From Paenibacillus cymbidii (lineage in GTDB: Bacteria > Bacillota > Bacilli > Paenibacillales > NBRC-103111), in the NCBI RefSeq assembly GCF_004764705.1, contig NZ_SHLX01000002.1, positions 434,001 through 498,000 on the forward strand: 64,000 nt of DNA, in the 5' to 3' direction. Numbering within the stretch: the first letter of the stretch is position 1; the number at the start of each line of letters is the position of its first letter. Below are positions 27,701 through 36,209 of the stretch, in pieces. The notes under the pieces were generated by a model, which did no database searches, was not told where the DNA came from, and saw only the letters and a list, made by a program, of their open reading frames with translations. Both the position numbers and the translations under genes were made by a program.

Positions 27701-29029
27701 CAATGTTACAGCCGGGGATGCAGGTTGTTCTGCGGTTTCTTTCACTCGGATCAATAAGGCATTTCCGGCATTCATAACCAAATTATCGACAGAGGTACCG
27801 GCAATCGCCATGTAGATCCCGCCTTGTACCTTATACTCCATCGCGCTCGTCACATGGATGATCTTCGTTGTCCCCGCGGTTGTTCCGGCAGCCAATGCCG
27901 CTGCGGGTGCTGCCGGCGGCTGGATGTCTGCTAAACCGACATCCAAAATCTTTTTGCTTGTTGGAGTTGCCGCTACCCGGACAGTGATTGTATCCCCGGC
28001 ATTCACAGCAATGTTGTCCACAGAAGTGCCCGTGATCGCCGTATAATGATTGCCGTCAAGTGAATACTCCATACCCGCCGCTACATTCATTAGCTTCGTT
28101 GTTCCGAATCCCGTCCCTTGTGCCAAAGCAGTAAGCGCCCATAATTGAGGATATTGATCCGGAAGCATATACCAATCCGAGTTGAAATTCCAACCGCTGA
28201 ATGTGGCGAGGTCTTTCATCTCTGCAGTTGATTTGCCCTCCCCTTTGCCTGTGTCCACTCGGGTCGTTGTATTCTTGTCGTAATAACTCGTGCTGATCAT
28301 TCCATTGTTGTACCCAACCACGCCGCCAAGATTGAAACTTGTTCCGCTCACCATTCCTGCGGCATAGCTGTTGCTGATTGTGTTAGTAAAGGTGGCGTTA
28401 TAATTTTGACCCACCAAGCCGCCTACAGTGCTTGTCCCGCTCACGTTTGCCAAGGAGTAGCTGCCGCTGATGGTTCCATAAGCGTGGTGTCCTACCAAGC
28501 CGCCTACCGAGGTTGTACCGCTTACACTTCCTGTAGTGTAGCTGCTGCTGATGGTTCCGCTATTCTTTCCTGCCAAGCCGCCTACATTATCCTTCCCGAG
28601 CACGGCCATATTTTTCACCATCATATTGGTTATTACACTTGAATTAGCCGTTTTCCCGAAAAGTCCTACGTTGACAGATGTGGGTCTATTGATGGTTAGA
28701 TTGGCAATTGTAAATCCGTTCCCGTTGATGTTTCCTTGAAATAAACCGCTATCATCACCGATCGGCAGCCAGCCGGCTCCGCTGCTGAAGCTGCTCAAAT
28801 CAATATTTGCCGTCAACTTGAAATAAGTGCCCGCAGCATAATTATTCCTAACTTCACTCAACTGATCGGCAGTTGAAATCTGATAAGGATCATCGGCCGT
28901 ACCCGTTCCTCCGGCGAACTTTGTTGCAGCGCTTGCTTTTCCTCCAAGTACAATAAGTCCCGCCAATCCTCCCACGACCATCAACATCACAAGGATCCCG
29001 GGAATTCCTTTTTTATATAGGATGCTCAT
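24728..29029 (-). CDS. GLUG-repeat surface protein with C-terminal SLH domains
   Basis: About 1,433 residues from ATG 29029 (AGGAGG upstream; an in-frame ATG at 29149 lies in the promoter). A signal peptide ends at GGKASA. Two large, nearly duplicate blocks (about 37-370 and 459-795) carry GLUG repeats (VGGLVGxN, GTISxSYxxGxVSG) typical of secreted adhesins. These are followed by a CBM_X2-like Ig domain (797-890), a Listeria-Bacteroides repeat (893-971, GYTFAGWNTQADGSG), a cadherin-like beta sandwich (973-1076) and a ZU5-like stretch (to about 1235). Three SLH domains end the protein (AFHDIAGHWAEASI, FTDTARIGYWAQ, DKDIPAWAKGA). It is a cell-wall-attached adhesin. Its promoter carries the block shared with the sugar importer operons. 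Confidence 0.9.
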   Translation of the reverse strand: MSILYKKGIPGILVMLMVVGGLAGLIVLGGKASAATKFAGGTGTADDPYQISTADQLSEVRNNYAAGTYFKLTANIDLSSFSSGAGWLPIGDDSGLFQGNINGNGFTIANLTINRPTSVNVGLFGKTANSSVITNMMVKNMAVLGKDNVGGLAGKNSGTISSSYTTGSVSGTTSVGGLVGHHAYGTISGSYSLANVSGTSTVGGLVGQNYNATFTNTISNSYAAGMVSGTSFNLGGVVGYNNGMISTSYYDKNTTTRVDTGKGEGKSTAEMKDLATFSGWNFNSDWYMLPDQYPQLWALTALAQGTGFGTTKLMNVAAGMEYSLDGNHYTAITGTSVDNIAVNAGDTITVRVAATPTSKKILDVGLADIQPPAAPAAALAAGTTAGTTKIIHVTSAMEYKVQGGIYMAIAGTSVDNLVMNAGNALLIRVKETAEQPASPAVTLTVSLTDISPGGGAANANFAGGMGTVRDPYQVATADQLDQVRNYFGAGIYFKLTADIDLSSYSSGAGWLPIGEDSSLFNGTINGNGFAITNVTINRPTATNVGLFGKTAYSSVITNMVLKNVAVQGNQNVGGLAGMNSGTISNSYTTGSVSGTSTVGGLVGTHSFGTISKCYSLASVSGTSYIGGLAGQNYNADFDAAITNSYAAGVVSGSGNLGGLIGYNGRTIISSYYDKTTSTRTDTGKGEGKSTAEMQNPATFSGWDFHSDWYMLPGQYPQLWALTALTQGTDIGTTKLVSVAAGMEYSLDGNHYTAITGTSVDHIAANAGNTITVRVATYASSAKTLTVDIADIKPALNSTIGATEGDFDKYAWSAGNSDMTTNLSLNGNTLVSISNDATALVFGTDYTVTGSTVTIKKSYLANQSVGTTILTFAFSAGADQTLTITVSDTTPPNYNVMYSGNGSTGGSAPTDSGSYAQGVTVSVYGNTGNLVKMGYTFAGWNTQADGSGTSYAAGAAFTMGTSNVTLYVKWKSSNADLSGLTLPGSTLNPAFAAATTSYTANVANSMSGITVTATVNDAVYATVTATVYSNAGMVTSGPIALTNGAVSPSLPLNEGNNMINLVVTAQDGTTKTYIVAVNRASNDGAGAESSSGGSAAPKLPSDNESTSADGKLTLPAGRAGEVSLANAVKISIPADASDQELKLTIEKVLQVENLLTNKDILLSPIYEILKNFTENFSKPITLTLSFDPTILKSNQKAAVFYYDETKKSWVEVADGKIGGDRITVEVDHFTKFAVFAADQVSDIPTKAPSTDPKPAIAFHDIAGHWAEASIMQALSGGIVAGYPDGTFKPNHTVTRAEFAVMLMNTLKPQGEGAALTFTDTARIGYWAQKAVAQAVQAGIINGYEDGSFRPDEAITRAEMAAMLANAKGLSVESNAATGFADDKDIPAWAKGAVAAAKESGLIEGKGSNAFDPGAGTTRAESVTVLLRMSARKGT
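26420..28921 (-). repeat. Internal tandem duplication (two units of about 1.26 kb)
   Basis: The coding blocks beginning near 28921 and 27655 encode almost the same order of motifs (FAGG.GT..DPYQ, GLFGKTA, SYYDK, GEGKSTAEM, MEYSLDGNHYTAITGTSVD). Stretches around 27980-28080 and 26725-26815 are near-identical at the DNA level, so the duplication is fairly recent or kept similar by gene conversion. Confidence 0.8.
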
Positions 29030-29090
29030 TTCACGTCCTCCTGGATTCCCTCGTCTTGTTACGGATGCGATCACTCCACATGCAAGAATA

Positions 29091-29143
29091 ATTCTAAAAC
29101 AACGAGACTCCCTTTCCCATGAACAAATTATCGATTTTTGTTC
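29091..29143 (-). promoter_or_regulatory. Shared regulon promoter block upstream of the GLUG/SLH gene
   Basis: GAACAAA...TTTGTTC imperfect palindrome (29121-29143) with a central CG at 29132, and a -10-like TAGAAT (29091-29096, minus strand) exactly 41 bp away. The same block, with the same 41-bp spacing, stands before the permease and binding-protein operons (centred near 36130 and 41722). TGTTCATGGGAA between the two elements matches TGTTTCTGGGAA and TGTTTCTGTGAA in those promoters. Confidence 0.6.
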
Positions 29144-29190
29144 CTTCATGTCGACATAGTTGGTCTTTCATGATCGAATTTGTTCCGATT

Positions 29191-30156
29191 CTACGATTTT
29201 TGGACCAGAAATTTAGCCAGTCTCTCCAACTGTTGGATACTTTTTTCGGGCATGGTGCCGTCTTGATAGATGCCAACATTTAAGGTGACCGCACCGCCTT
29301 TTTCCTTGCACCTGCCCACGTAGGCAAACAATTCCTCATCCGTATAAATGGGATCGGGAATCACTCCCGCTTCCTTCACATGTCCCCAGATGCAATCGAT
29401 ATAAGTGAGTACATGCCATTGGCTATAACCAACGCAAGCTTCTGCAGGATAGTAGGAAAGATCCGTTGCCTCACCTGCTACATAATCCTGTTCTCTGCAG
29501 ATCGGCAGAAAGCTGCCGACGCCATTATTATAGGCGATCAAGGTTTGCTCGTTCCCTTTCCTGCAAGCCCGGGCCCAGGCCGGAAAATCAAAGCGGGCGT
29601 TGCTCCATTCCTGCGTCAATGACCAGGGATGCTGATCGTAACAGCCATCGAACCACCAGCCTTTGATCAGACGGCCGAATTTAACCGACCACGCTTCGAT
29701 AAATGGTAGATAACGCGCTTGAAACACCGTTTTATCAACCGGATCGAGATCCCAGCCAAATGCATCACGCAGCTCACGATCCGGACAGCTATCCACCTCG
29801 GATGATAAATAAGCGATAAAACCGATCCCCTTCTGCTCCAGGTTTCTGGCAATTTCCAGAGCCAAATCAAACCCGGAGCACCTTCCCGGAAGAATCTGTT
29901 CGAGATAGGAATTGGGTGAACAGTATAAGCCCGTGCTTTGCCCGAATGGAAAGATGACATAGTCTGCACCGGCAGCTTGCACCTGCTGACAGAATGCTTC
30001 TATTTTAAATTGGTTGACCATTTCATTGTAATCTGCAATTGCCTCCTCCTCCTCTTTAGGCTTGGTGATGGATAACCAGTGAACCATGATGCCGAATTTC
30101 GCATCCCGCAACCATTTTGTTTTCTGCATAGCCTGTTCAACGATTTCTCTGTTCAC
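29191..30156 (-). CDS. GH29-like (alpha-L-fucosidase-like) protein
   Basis: 321 residues, start GTG 30156 with GAGGG upstream. The N-terminal KFGIMVHW (residues 20-27) and the WWFDG motif with Asp170 match the GH29 start and nucleophile positions, and the intermediate beta/alpha strands fit (ADYVIFPFGQ, IGFIAYLSSE). It lacks a signal peptide, so it acts in the cytoplasm on imported sugar. It is shorter than typical GH29 enzymes (about 430 or more), having only the catalytic barrel, and the usual GH29 acid could not be placed. It is last in the glycan locus, 20 bp after the next gene. Confidence 0.65.
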   Translation of the reverse strand: MNREIVEQAMQKTKWLRDAKFGIMVHWLSITKPKEEEEAIADYNEMVNQFKIEAFCQQVQAAGADYVIFPFGQSTGLYCSPNSYLEQILPGRCSGFDLALEIARNLEQKGIGFIAYLSSEVDSCPDRELRDAFGWDLDPVDKTVFQARYLPFIEAWSVKFGRLIKGWWFDGCYDQHPWSLTQEWSNARFDFPAWARACRKGNEQTLIAYNNGVGSFLPICREQDYVAGEATDLSYYPAEACVGYSQWHVLTYIDCIWGHVKEAGVIPDPIYTDEELFAYVGRCKEKGGAVTLNVGIYQDGTMPEKSIQQLERLAKFLVQKS

Positions 30157-30176
30157 AGATCCCTCATTCCTTTCGT

Positions 30177-32294
30177 TCAGAATATAGCCGGAGGCGGGGG
30201 GTCACCCGCACTTCCTCTATGCTTGGCCGTTTCTTCCGTCTGTTCGCTTGTTCCATATTCCTTTCTGATCTTCTTGACGACAACGGGCAAGGTGTGGAAA
30301 TAACTGATGAGTGTCCCTTCGCAGCCGCGGTCCGGCAGATCCGCTGCATGCAATTGCATGTACAGTTCAATCTTTTCGCTGGCCCTGTCACAAGCCTTTC
30401 TCACAACGCTTTGATCCTCTTCGTTTAGCGAGTAAGGCGATTTGCCGGAACAAATCACAGCTAGCGGCACCAACGATTCAATCGCCTCCAAATGATGGAC
30501 GGTACACATGATTCGATTGAGAAGAAACTTGATCAGACTCGTTCCGGAGGACGAACTCCTCCCTTCGAGACAAGCAGATAGCTGCTTGTGAATGCGATGA
30601 TATTCCAGCTTAATCTCAATCACCTTATTCAGGCTCCACCAATGAATACTGCCCAAACCTGCGGAGAACCAGCAGGCAACAAAACAAAAGCCCACATTAG
30701 GCAGCTCTTTCCGTACGCGATGGTCTACGTCGTCAAGGTCTTTTATGGCACGAATGAACGATTCGGCAGCTTCCATTCCCATGGATTGCGTAAAGGCTGC
30801 ATAGAAGCGATCGGGTGTCAGCGTATGGTCGTTACAGAGTGCTGCGGCATAGTTGATCGCTATTCGATTCTCGGCGGTTCTCCAATGATTGAAGACAACC
30901 CCTGCCACACGCCCCTTGGAACCGCTGAGCTGAATCAGTTCAATTAACCGATAAATGCCGGTTAACGGATTCTGCTGCAGATACATATTGCCATCGAATT
31001 CACACCAGCTATAGATCATCATTCTTTGTAAATGCTCAGGCTCCAGCGCCATTTGTTCAAGAGATTCAACAACCTCTCGCGCCCCATGCGCAGGTAAAAA
31101 GGCAAAGCTGATTTCGGGTGGAGCCAGCCTTGTCAAGAGCTTGTGGGCAACCCGGAGGGCGGCATGTTCTGTAGCATATACACCAAGCGCAATCAGCGGC
31201 AGACGCTCCAGCCCGGCGTTCAACAATTTCTCCGTGATTTTTAAAGCAAGCGAGATTTGGCTCATAATACCAGGTGTTTGCACATAAGCATCCTTCAGGT
31301 CAGAGGCAAGCTCCAACTCGTCAACCAAATAGCTGCCAAATAGCTGGTTGGCCAGCTCCCGCACCTTGGCAACGGAAGCGGCATATTCCAGGTATTCATT
31401 CCCGCCGCACTCCGATGTGATGATTTCGAACACGTCAATCAGCGGGTATTGCGCAAGCGCCGCCAGACACTTGGCATAACAATCTGCAAACAGCAGATCC
31501 CCCGGCTTCTCCCGCCTCAGCTCTATGGAGAATTGAACTTGCATGCCCGTCTTCTTGGCTTCCTCCATCACCTGCTGCAGCCAGTGAATGGCCGCTTGGC
31601 TTAAAGCTGCGCCTGTATGTTCGTCGCTTCGCCCGATAAACAAGGATTCCAATTCCGGTATACAATACATGCTTTCATTCCGAATCGAATTCCGGATCGG
31701 ATGCGCCGCTGGAATAGCATGCTCCTGGCCATAAAAGAATTGACCGGCTTTCACGTCATCTCCCCTGTCCACAAATTCATACCATTGCCCGGGATAGCTG
31801 TGAAAGGTAATATGGTTATATTTCAAACGAGCCAATTGGCGAATGTACCGTTTCGCTTCTGCCAATGGATACGAGGAAATATCCATCGGGAAATTAATAT
31901 GCTGCCGAATGCCTCTTCTTTGTACGGACGGATTCACGAGGATGGAGAACCCCAGCAGGTTGTTCAATGAGAAATGCGCGGAGATCATCGTATCCGAGAT
32001 ATCATAGCAAATGCCGGCCTGTTCAAACATCGTATACACGGCATGCAATACACAGGCTCCGTCTGCCCCCGTAAGCTGAACCCGAAAGGTGCGATCGTTC
32101 TCCAACTGTGTAGTTACAGCAAAGCTAAAGGGCTCCATATAAGCGTCAATCTTCAGCTCAAAAACCCATTCATCCGACTCCACATCACTTAATAACGCTT
32201 CCTGCTCCAAACGATCCCATGTTTCGATTAATTCCTGTTCTGCATAACGCAGAACGATGGATGCAGCAGCGAACTCATTCCGAACCCGAACCAT
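30177..32294 (-). CDS. Large glycosidase-like protein, family not certain
   Basis: 705 residues, ATG 32294 with GGAGG seven bases upstream, no signal peptide. The N-terminal part (ESDEWVFELKID..., VLHAVYTMFEQAG) resembles the small alpha/beta domain that precedes GH20 and alpha-glucuronidase barrels. It is followed by a barrel-like segment (YIRQLARLKYNHITFHSYPG) and Trp-rich loops (MIYSWCEFDGNMYLQQNPLTG, VVFNHWRTAENR). I cannot name the catalytic pair. Position after the importer genes and before the GH29-like gene suggests cytoplasmic degradation of an imported acetamido- or uronic-acid-containing oligosaccharide; the substrate is inference. Confidence 0.55.
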   Translation of the reverse strand: MVRVRNEFAAASIVLRYAEQELIETWDRLEQEALLSDVESDEWVFELKIDAYMEPFSFAVTTQLENDRTFRVQLTGADGACVLHAVYTMFEQAGICYDISDTMISAHFSLNNLLGFSILVNPSVQRRGIRQHINFPMDISSYPLAEAKRYIRQLARLKYNHITFHSYPGQWYEFVDRGDDVKAGQFFYGQEHAIPAAHPIRNSIRNESMYCIPELESLFIGRSDEHTGAALSQAAIHWLQQVMEEAKKTGMQVQFSIELRREKPGDLLFADCYAKCLAALAQYPLIDVFEIITSECGGNEYLEYAASVAKVRELANQLFGSYLVDELELASDLKDAYVQTPGIMSQISLALKITEKLLNAGLERLPLIALGVYATEHAALRVAHKLLTRLAPPEISFAFLPAHGAREVVESLEQMALEPEHLQRMMIYSWCEFDGNMYLQQNPLTGIYRLIELIQLSGSKGRVAGVVFNHWRTAENRIAINYAAALCNDHTLTPDRFYAAFTQSMGMEAAESFIRAIKDLDDVDHRVRKELPNVGFCFVACWFSAGLGSIHWWSLNKVIEIKLEYHRIHKQLSACLEGRSSSSGTSLIKFLLNRIMCTVHHLEAIESLVPLAVICSGKSPYSLNEEDQSVVRKACDRASEKIELYMQLHAADLPDRGCEGTLISYFHTLPVVVKKIRKEYGTSEQTEETAKHRGSAGDPPPPAIF

Positions 32295-32321
32295 AATGAT
32301 GCCTCCAACTGTTAAAATGAG

Positions 32322-32344
32322 AAGGCCGGGATCGACCCGGCCTT
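32322..32344 (-). terminator. Hairpin after the binding-protein gene
   Basis: Perfect stem AAGGCCGGG/CCCGGCCTT with a short loop, then CTCATTTT. It lies between the binding lipoprotein gene and the glycosidase genes. Such partial terminators often raise the amount of binding protein relative to downstream enzymes. Confidence 0.75.
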
Positions 32345-32377
32345 TCGGAGTAAACCAGCTTGCAGGGCTGAAGCTTC

Positions 32378-34096
32378 CTACGGTTTAAAGGAGGCTTTCG
32401 TTCTGGTGAATACGTCCGTCCAATATGCGTTTGATTGATCCAGCCCCATCTTGACCATTTCAGCAATAACACTCTTCATCTGCGTCGTAAACTCCGCATC
32501 CGTCTTGGCCATGATCACCTTCGGCACATTGGTGCTGATGAATGTCATTAAATTATCATCGATTCGTTTTATATCATCCGGCACAGTGCCTGTCGCCACT
32601 TGGAAATCAGTATTGATTTCCAGAAATTTGAGCTTCTTCTCTGCTACCAGCTTGTCATAATACTGGCCTGGATAGACCACATTGTAATGGCTGCTGAAGT
32701 CCTTATCCAGCGGATTGCTTCGTTTAACGAAGACCTCCGGAGCCAATGCCAAATCCATTCTCTGCCCGTCGGCATGCACCTTGGCTGCATTGAATCCTGC
32801 CATTTTCTGATACTTGGTGATTCCGGACAAGTTGACGAATGCATTGTTGGCTGTATCATAGTTTGCTACGATATCCGGTTTCAGTTTGGATACGCCGCCT
32901 TCTTTCATCCAATGCTCGCCTTCGATCCCGCTCCAGAGAATCCTCGAACCCTCTTCGGAAAAAGCGAAATCCAGCAATTCCATCGCTCTTTGCGGATTTT
33001 TGTTGTTTTTCGTTATCACCAGCAGATAATCCTGATTGCCGTTATTGGAATATCCCCCATGGAATACATACGGGTACATTCCAGGCACCGGCATAAATCC
33101 GGCTGTATCCTTGCCTTGTTTGGCCAGTTCGGCATTCAGCTGTGTAGTCCATGCTGCATAGGTGGACAGAATTTGGCCGTTATTCCCTTTGGCCTGCATA
33201 TTGTCAAATTTCTGCACGAATGATTCCGGATCGAGCAGTCCCATTTGATTGGCTTTGTTGTAAAACTTAATCCCCGCCCACCAACTGCTGCTTTCATCCA
33301 TCAAAAAGTTTTTGGCGGCAAAATCGCTGTTGTATTCCATCGTGCCCATTTGTTCAACGCCGCTCCCATACGTTTGATACAGCTTATAGGGCCATGTTCC
33401 CCAATCATTCCACAAGGAAAATGCATACACTTTTTTGCCATCTGCCGTCTTGGGATGTTTATCTTGCATTTGTTTCATTACATTGAGAAAGTCATCCGGA
33501 TTGTTCATCGCCGGATACCCGAGCTCCTTATAATAGTCCCATCTGATATTGGGGCCAACATCATACATATACTGCATGGCAACAGGGCCGCCGCCTGCCG
33601 ATAACGCATACAGATTTCCTTTATTCTCGCTTAAATATTGTTTGGAAAACTTAATGCGATCCGCCTGTTTCTTGATATTCGGCGCGTTCGCGACGAGATC
33701 GTCCAGCGGGATGATCTTGTTGCCGTCTACCAGCACCTTCAACCATTTGCGCTGGGCCAGCACAATCTCCGGCAAATCCCCGCTTGCCGCCAGCACCTTA
33801 AACTGATCTTCATTCATCGATTTAAAATCCAATTGAATGCCCAGGCGTCTCTCGATTTCCTTGGCTACCGGATCGGACTGGACGCCTTCATACAAGCTGC
33901 CTTGTTGCAAGGAAATCGTCATCCGGATTACGGGCTTGGGCGTTGGAGTCGAGGCTTGAGTTGCAGCCGGAGTGCTTGCCGGGCTACTGCTCGCTTGCTC
34001 CTTGCTTGTTTCCTTCTTGGAGCTGCATGCCGATAACACCGTACTGATGCTGAGCGTTAGAACCGCGACCACAACCATCGTCTTTTTCAATTTCAC
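32378..34096 (-). CDS. Sugar ABC transporter binding lipoprotein (LplA-type), copy 1
   Basis: About 572 residues from GTG 34096, with AAAGGAG upstream. The lipoprotein signal has a VLSAC lipobox (Cys24), then a Ser/Thr/Pro-rich tether (SSPASTPAATQASTPTP) and a family 1-type solute-binding fold (GSLYEGVQSDPVAKEIERR, YMYDVGPNIRWDYYKELGY, FDNMQAKGNNGQIL). It follows its two permease genes in the same operon. A clear paralogue with the same fold is encoded at 39985-41646. There is no ATPase gene here, as is usual for this class, which borrows a shared MsmX-type ATPase. Confidence 0.92.
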   Translation of the reverse strand: MKLKKTMVVVAVLTLSISTVLSACSSKKETSKEQASSSPASTPAATQASTPTPKPVIRMTISLQQGSLYEGVQSDPVAKEIERRLGIQLDFKSMNEDQFKVLAASGDLPEIVLAQRKWLKVLVDGNKIIPLDDLVANAPNIKKQADRIKFSKQYLSENKGNLYALSAGGGPVAMQYMYDVGPNIRWDYYKELGYPAMNNPDDFLNVMKQMQDKHPKTADGKKVYAFSLWNDWGTWPYKLYQTYGSGVEQMGTMEYNSDFAAKNFLMDESSSWWAGIKFYNKANQMGLLDPESFVQKFDNMQAKGNNGQILSTYAAWTTQLNAELAKQGKDTAGFMPVPGMYPYVFHGGYSNNGNQDYLLVITKNNKNPQRAMELLDFAFSEEGSRILWSGIEGEHWMKEGGVSKLKPDIVANYDTANNAFVNLSGITKYQKMAGFNAAKVHADGQRMDLALAPEVFVKRSNPLDKDFSSHYNVVYPGQYYDKLVAEKKLKFLEINTDFQVATGTVPDDIKRIDDNLMTFISTNVPKVIMAKTDAEFTTQMKSVIAEMVKMGLDQSNAYWTDVFTRTKASFKP

Positions 34097-34169
34097 GCTT
34101 ACTTCGCTCCTTTTTATGAATAAATTTCGACTTATAGCAACCGATTGCCCCGTTAAAGAGGAATCGAGT

Positions 34170-35063
34170 TTACCCTTTGACAGCGCCCAGCATGATCCCT
34201 TTGACAAAGTAACCTTGCAGGATGGGATAGACGAATATGATGGGCAATGTGACAATGATCGTCATGGTCATTCGAATGGACTGGGGGCTAATTGCCGAAA
34301 CCGGCCGCGAAATCGATGTTTGCGTTTGTGCCTCCCGCATTTTTCTCGCCAGCATTTCCGATTGATTCAAAACGTCATAGAGTACCATTTGCAAGGTTCT
34401 TAATTTCTGCCCGGACACCAGAAAATAATTGTCCACCCAAGTGTTCCATTGATTTACCGCGCTGAACACAGCAATCGTCGCAAGAATCGGCAGCGATAAT
34501 GGAAGGATGATTTTGAAGACAATCGTATAATATCCCGCTCCATCGACCGTTGCACATTCCTCCAACGCAGGCGGAATTTGCTCGAAGAAGGTTTTCAAGA
34601 GGATCACATAGAATCCAACAATGGCGGTAGGCAGAATGTATAACATAAAATTATTGCCCAGCCCCAAGCCTTTCATCGTTAAATACCAAGGGATAAGCCC
34701 TGCGTTAAAATACATCGTCATAATGACGAACCGATAAGCCCACTTGCGCAGCGGCAGCTCATTTTTGGTCAAGGTAAAAGCAAATAAAGAGCAGCTTAGA
34801 ACGGTAACGAACGTGCCGATGATTGTTCGGGAAACGGAAATGAAAATGGCTTGCCCAATCATTTGTTGATTTAATATTTGCGTGTAATTGGATAAGGTCA
34901 CCTCCTTGGGCAGAAGAATCAGCCCCTGGGAAGCCTGGATGGGGTCGCTGATGGAATAAATAAAGATATAGAAAAAGGGATACATGCACACGATCATTAA
35001 CAGGGTCAAGAGGACTGCATTAATCATGTTGAATGTATGCCCGGCAAATGAATGTTTTTTCAT
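34170..35063 (-). CDS. Sugar ABC transporter permease (YtcP-type)
   Basis: About 297 residues with six membrane helices. Start ATG 35063 (AAAGGAG upstream). The EAA loop is visible near EECATVDGAGYYTIVFKI, where the permease contacts the ATPase. The protein ends in GYFVKGIMLGAVKG, the usual C-terminus of this family. It pairs with the upstream LplB-type permease, 35 bp away, and with the binding lipoprotein downstream. Confidence 0.93.
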   Translation of the reverse strand: MKKHSFAGHTFNMINAVLLTLLMIVCMYPFFYIFIYSISDPIQASQGLILLPKEVTLSNYTQILNQQMIGQAIFISVSRTIIGTFVTVLSCSLFAFTLTKNELPLRKWAYRFVIMTMYFNAGLIPWYLTMKGLGLGNNFMLYILPTAIVGFYVILLKTFFEQIPPALEECATVDGAGYYTIVFKIILPLSLPILATIAVFSAVNQWNTWVDNYFLVSGQKLRTLQMVLYDVLNQSEMLARKMREAQTQTSISRPVSAISPQSIRMTMTIIVTLPIIFVYPILQGYFVKGIMLGAVKG

Positions 35064-35098
35064 TTGAACTCCTTTCTGCATGCCGCATCATCACTTCA

Positions 35099-36010
35099 CT
35101 AAACGATGGCTTCTCCGCGCACTTTTTTGGCAATCTGATTGATCGTGAACAGCAACGCCAAACTAACGATCGTTTTGAATACGCCTATCGTGGTTGCATA
35201 AGCATAGTCTCCTTGCAGAATGCCGACTCTGTAAATGTAGTAGTCCAACACATTGAGCTTGTCGGCGACCAACGGATTGTAGAAAACAAAAAATTGTTCG
35301 AAGCCGTTGGATAACAGGTTGCTGACGGAAAGCAGCAGCAGCACAATAAAGGTAGGCATAATGCCCGGAACGGTAATATGCCAGATCGTCTGCAGCCGGT
35401 TGGCTCCGTCCACCCTGGCCGCATCGAATTGTTCGAGGTCAATTCCGCTGATGGCCGCCAAGTAAATGATGGCGTTGAAGCCAATCGTTTTCCATAAATG
35501 AAAGGCGGTTTGAATATACCAGGCTCCCGCATTATTCCCCAATACATTTAACGGGGCATCGCTTATATTCAGCATGCCGAGAATCCGATTGACCAACCCG
35601 TCTATAGAAAACATGGAGAAAGCCAACGAGAAAACGATAATCCAGCTGATAAAATAAGGTAATGTCGTTGTCGTTTGCACCAGCTTCTTGAATCGATGAT
35701 TTTTCAACTCTGACAGCATAATCGCCAGCATGACTGGAAGCGGTGCGGTCAAGAGCGCCAGAAAGCTTAGGACGAACGTATTCTTCAGCACTTTATATAA
35801 ATCACTGCCGGGACCTAGCGCCAGCTCGAAAAACTTGAGACCCACATAGGGCGTATTTCCAAGTGGAATTCCCGGCTTATAATCAAAAAAAACATAAACC
35901 CAACCGAATAAAGGAATATAATAAAAGATAAAAGTGATGATCATGAAGGGGGCCGCCATGGAGACCAGCATCGTTCGATTTCTGCTCCAGCCCGCTTTTT
36001 TACTAAACAT
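35099..36010 (-). CDS. Sugar ABC transporter permease (LplB-type)
   Basis: About 303 residues, six membrane helices, ATG 36010 with AGGAGG upstream. N-terminal YYIPLFGWVYVFFDYKPG is characteristic of the LplB group, and the EAA loop lies at FDAARVDGANRLQTIWHI. It is first gene of the permease-binding protein operon, behind a promoter that carries the shared regulon block. With YtcP-type partner and LplA-type lipoprotein it forms an oligosaccharide importer; substrate unknown. Confidence 0.93.
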   Translation of the reverse strand: MFSKKAGWSRNRTMLVSMAAPFMIITFIFYYIPLFGWVYVFFDYKPGIPLGNTPYVGLKFFELALGPGSDLYKVLKNTFVLSFLALLTAPLPVMLAIMLSELKNHRFKKLVQTTTTLPYFISWIIVFSLAFSMFSIDGLVNRILGMLNISDAPLNVLGNNAGAWYIQTAFHLWKTIGFNAIIYLAAISGIDLEQFDAARVDGANRLQTIWHITVPGIMPTFIVLLLLSVSNLLSNGFEQFFVFYNPLVADKLNVLDYYIYRVGILQGDYAYATTIGVFKTIVSLALLFTINQIAKKVRGEAIV

Positions 36011-36087
36011 GTATGGCAATCCTCCTCAGGGCTTGCTTTAGCAAATCGGCTTCACAAGCATAATCTGCGTTTTCTCCTACATGACAG

Positions 36088-36144
36088 ATTGTAATCAGAA
36101 ACGGCCCCCGTTCCCAGAAACAAAACAACGAAATTTGTTGTTTT
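36088..36144 (-). promoter_or_regulatory. Shared regulon promoter block upstream of the permease operon
   Basis: Palindrome AAAACAAC-N7-GTTGTTTT (36122-36144) with a -10-like TACAAT at 36088-36093 (minus strand), 41 bp from the CG of the palindrome. TGTTTCTGGGAA lies between. The same DNA also folds into a longer hairpin (ACGGC/GCCGT outer pairs) that could terminate the upstream GH36-like gene. Confidence 0.6.
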
Positions 36145-36209
36145 GAAACGGGAATGAAAGAGCCGTTTATTCGATCCTTTTGTATCGTGATGGCCTATTT
36201 ATTGTGCAG

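Noticed and set aside
32378..34255. Longer start for binding-protein copy 1
   Set aside because: The extra 53 residues reach into the permease gene and put the lipoprotein signal inside the protein; GTG 34096 has the ribosome site.
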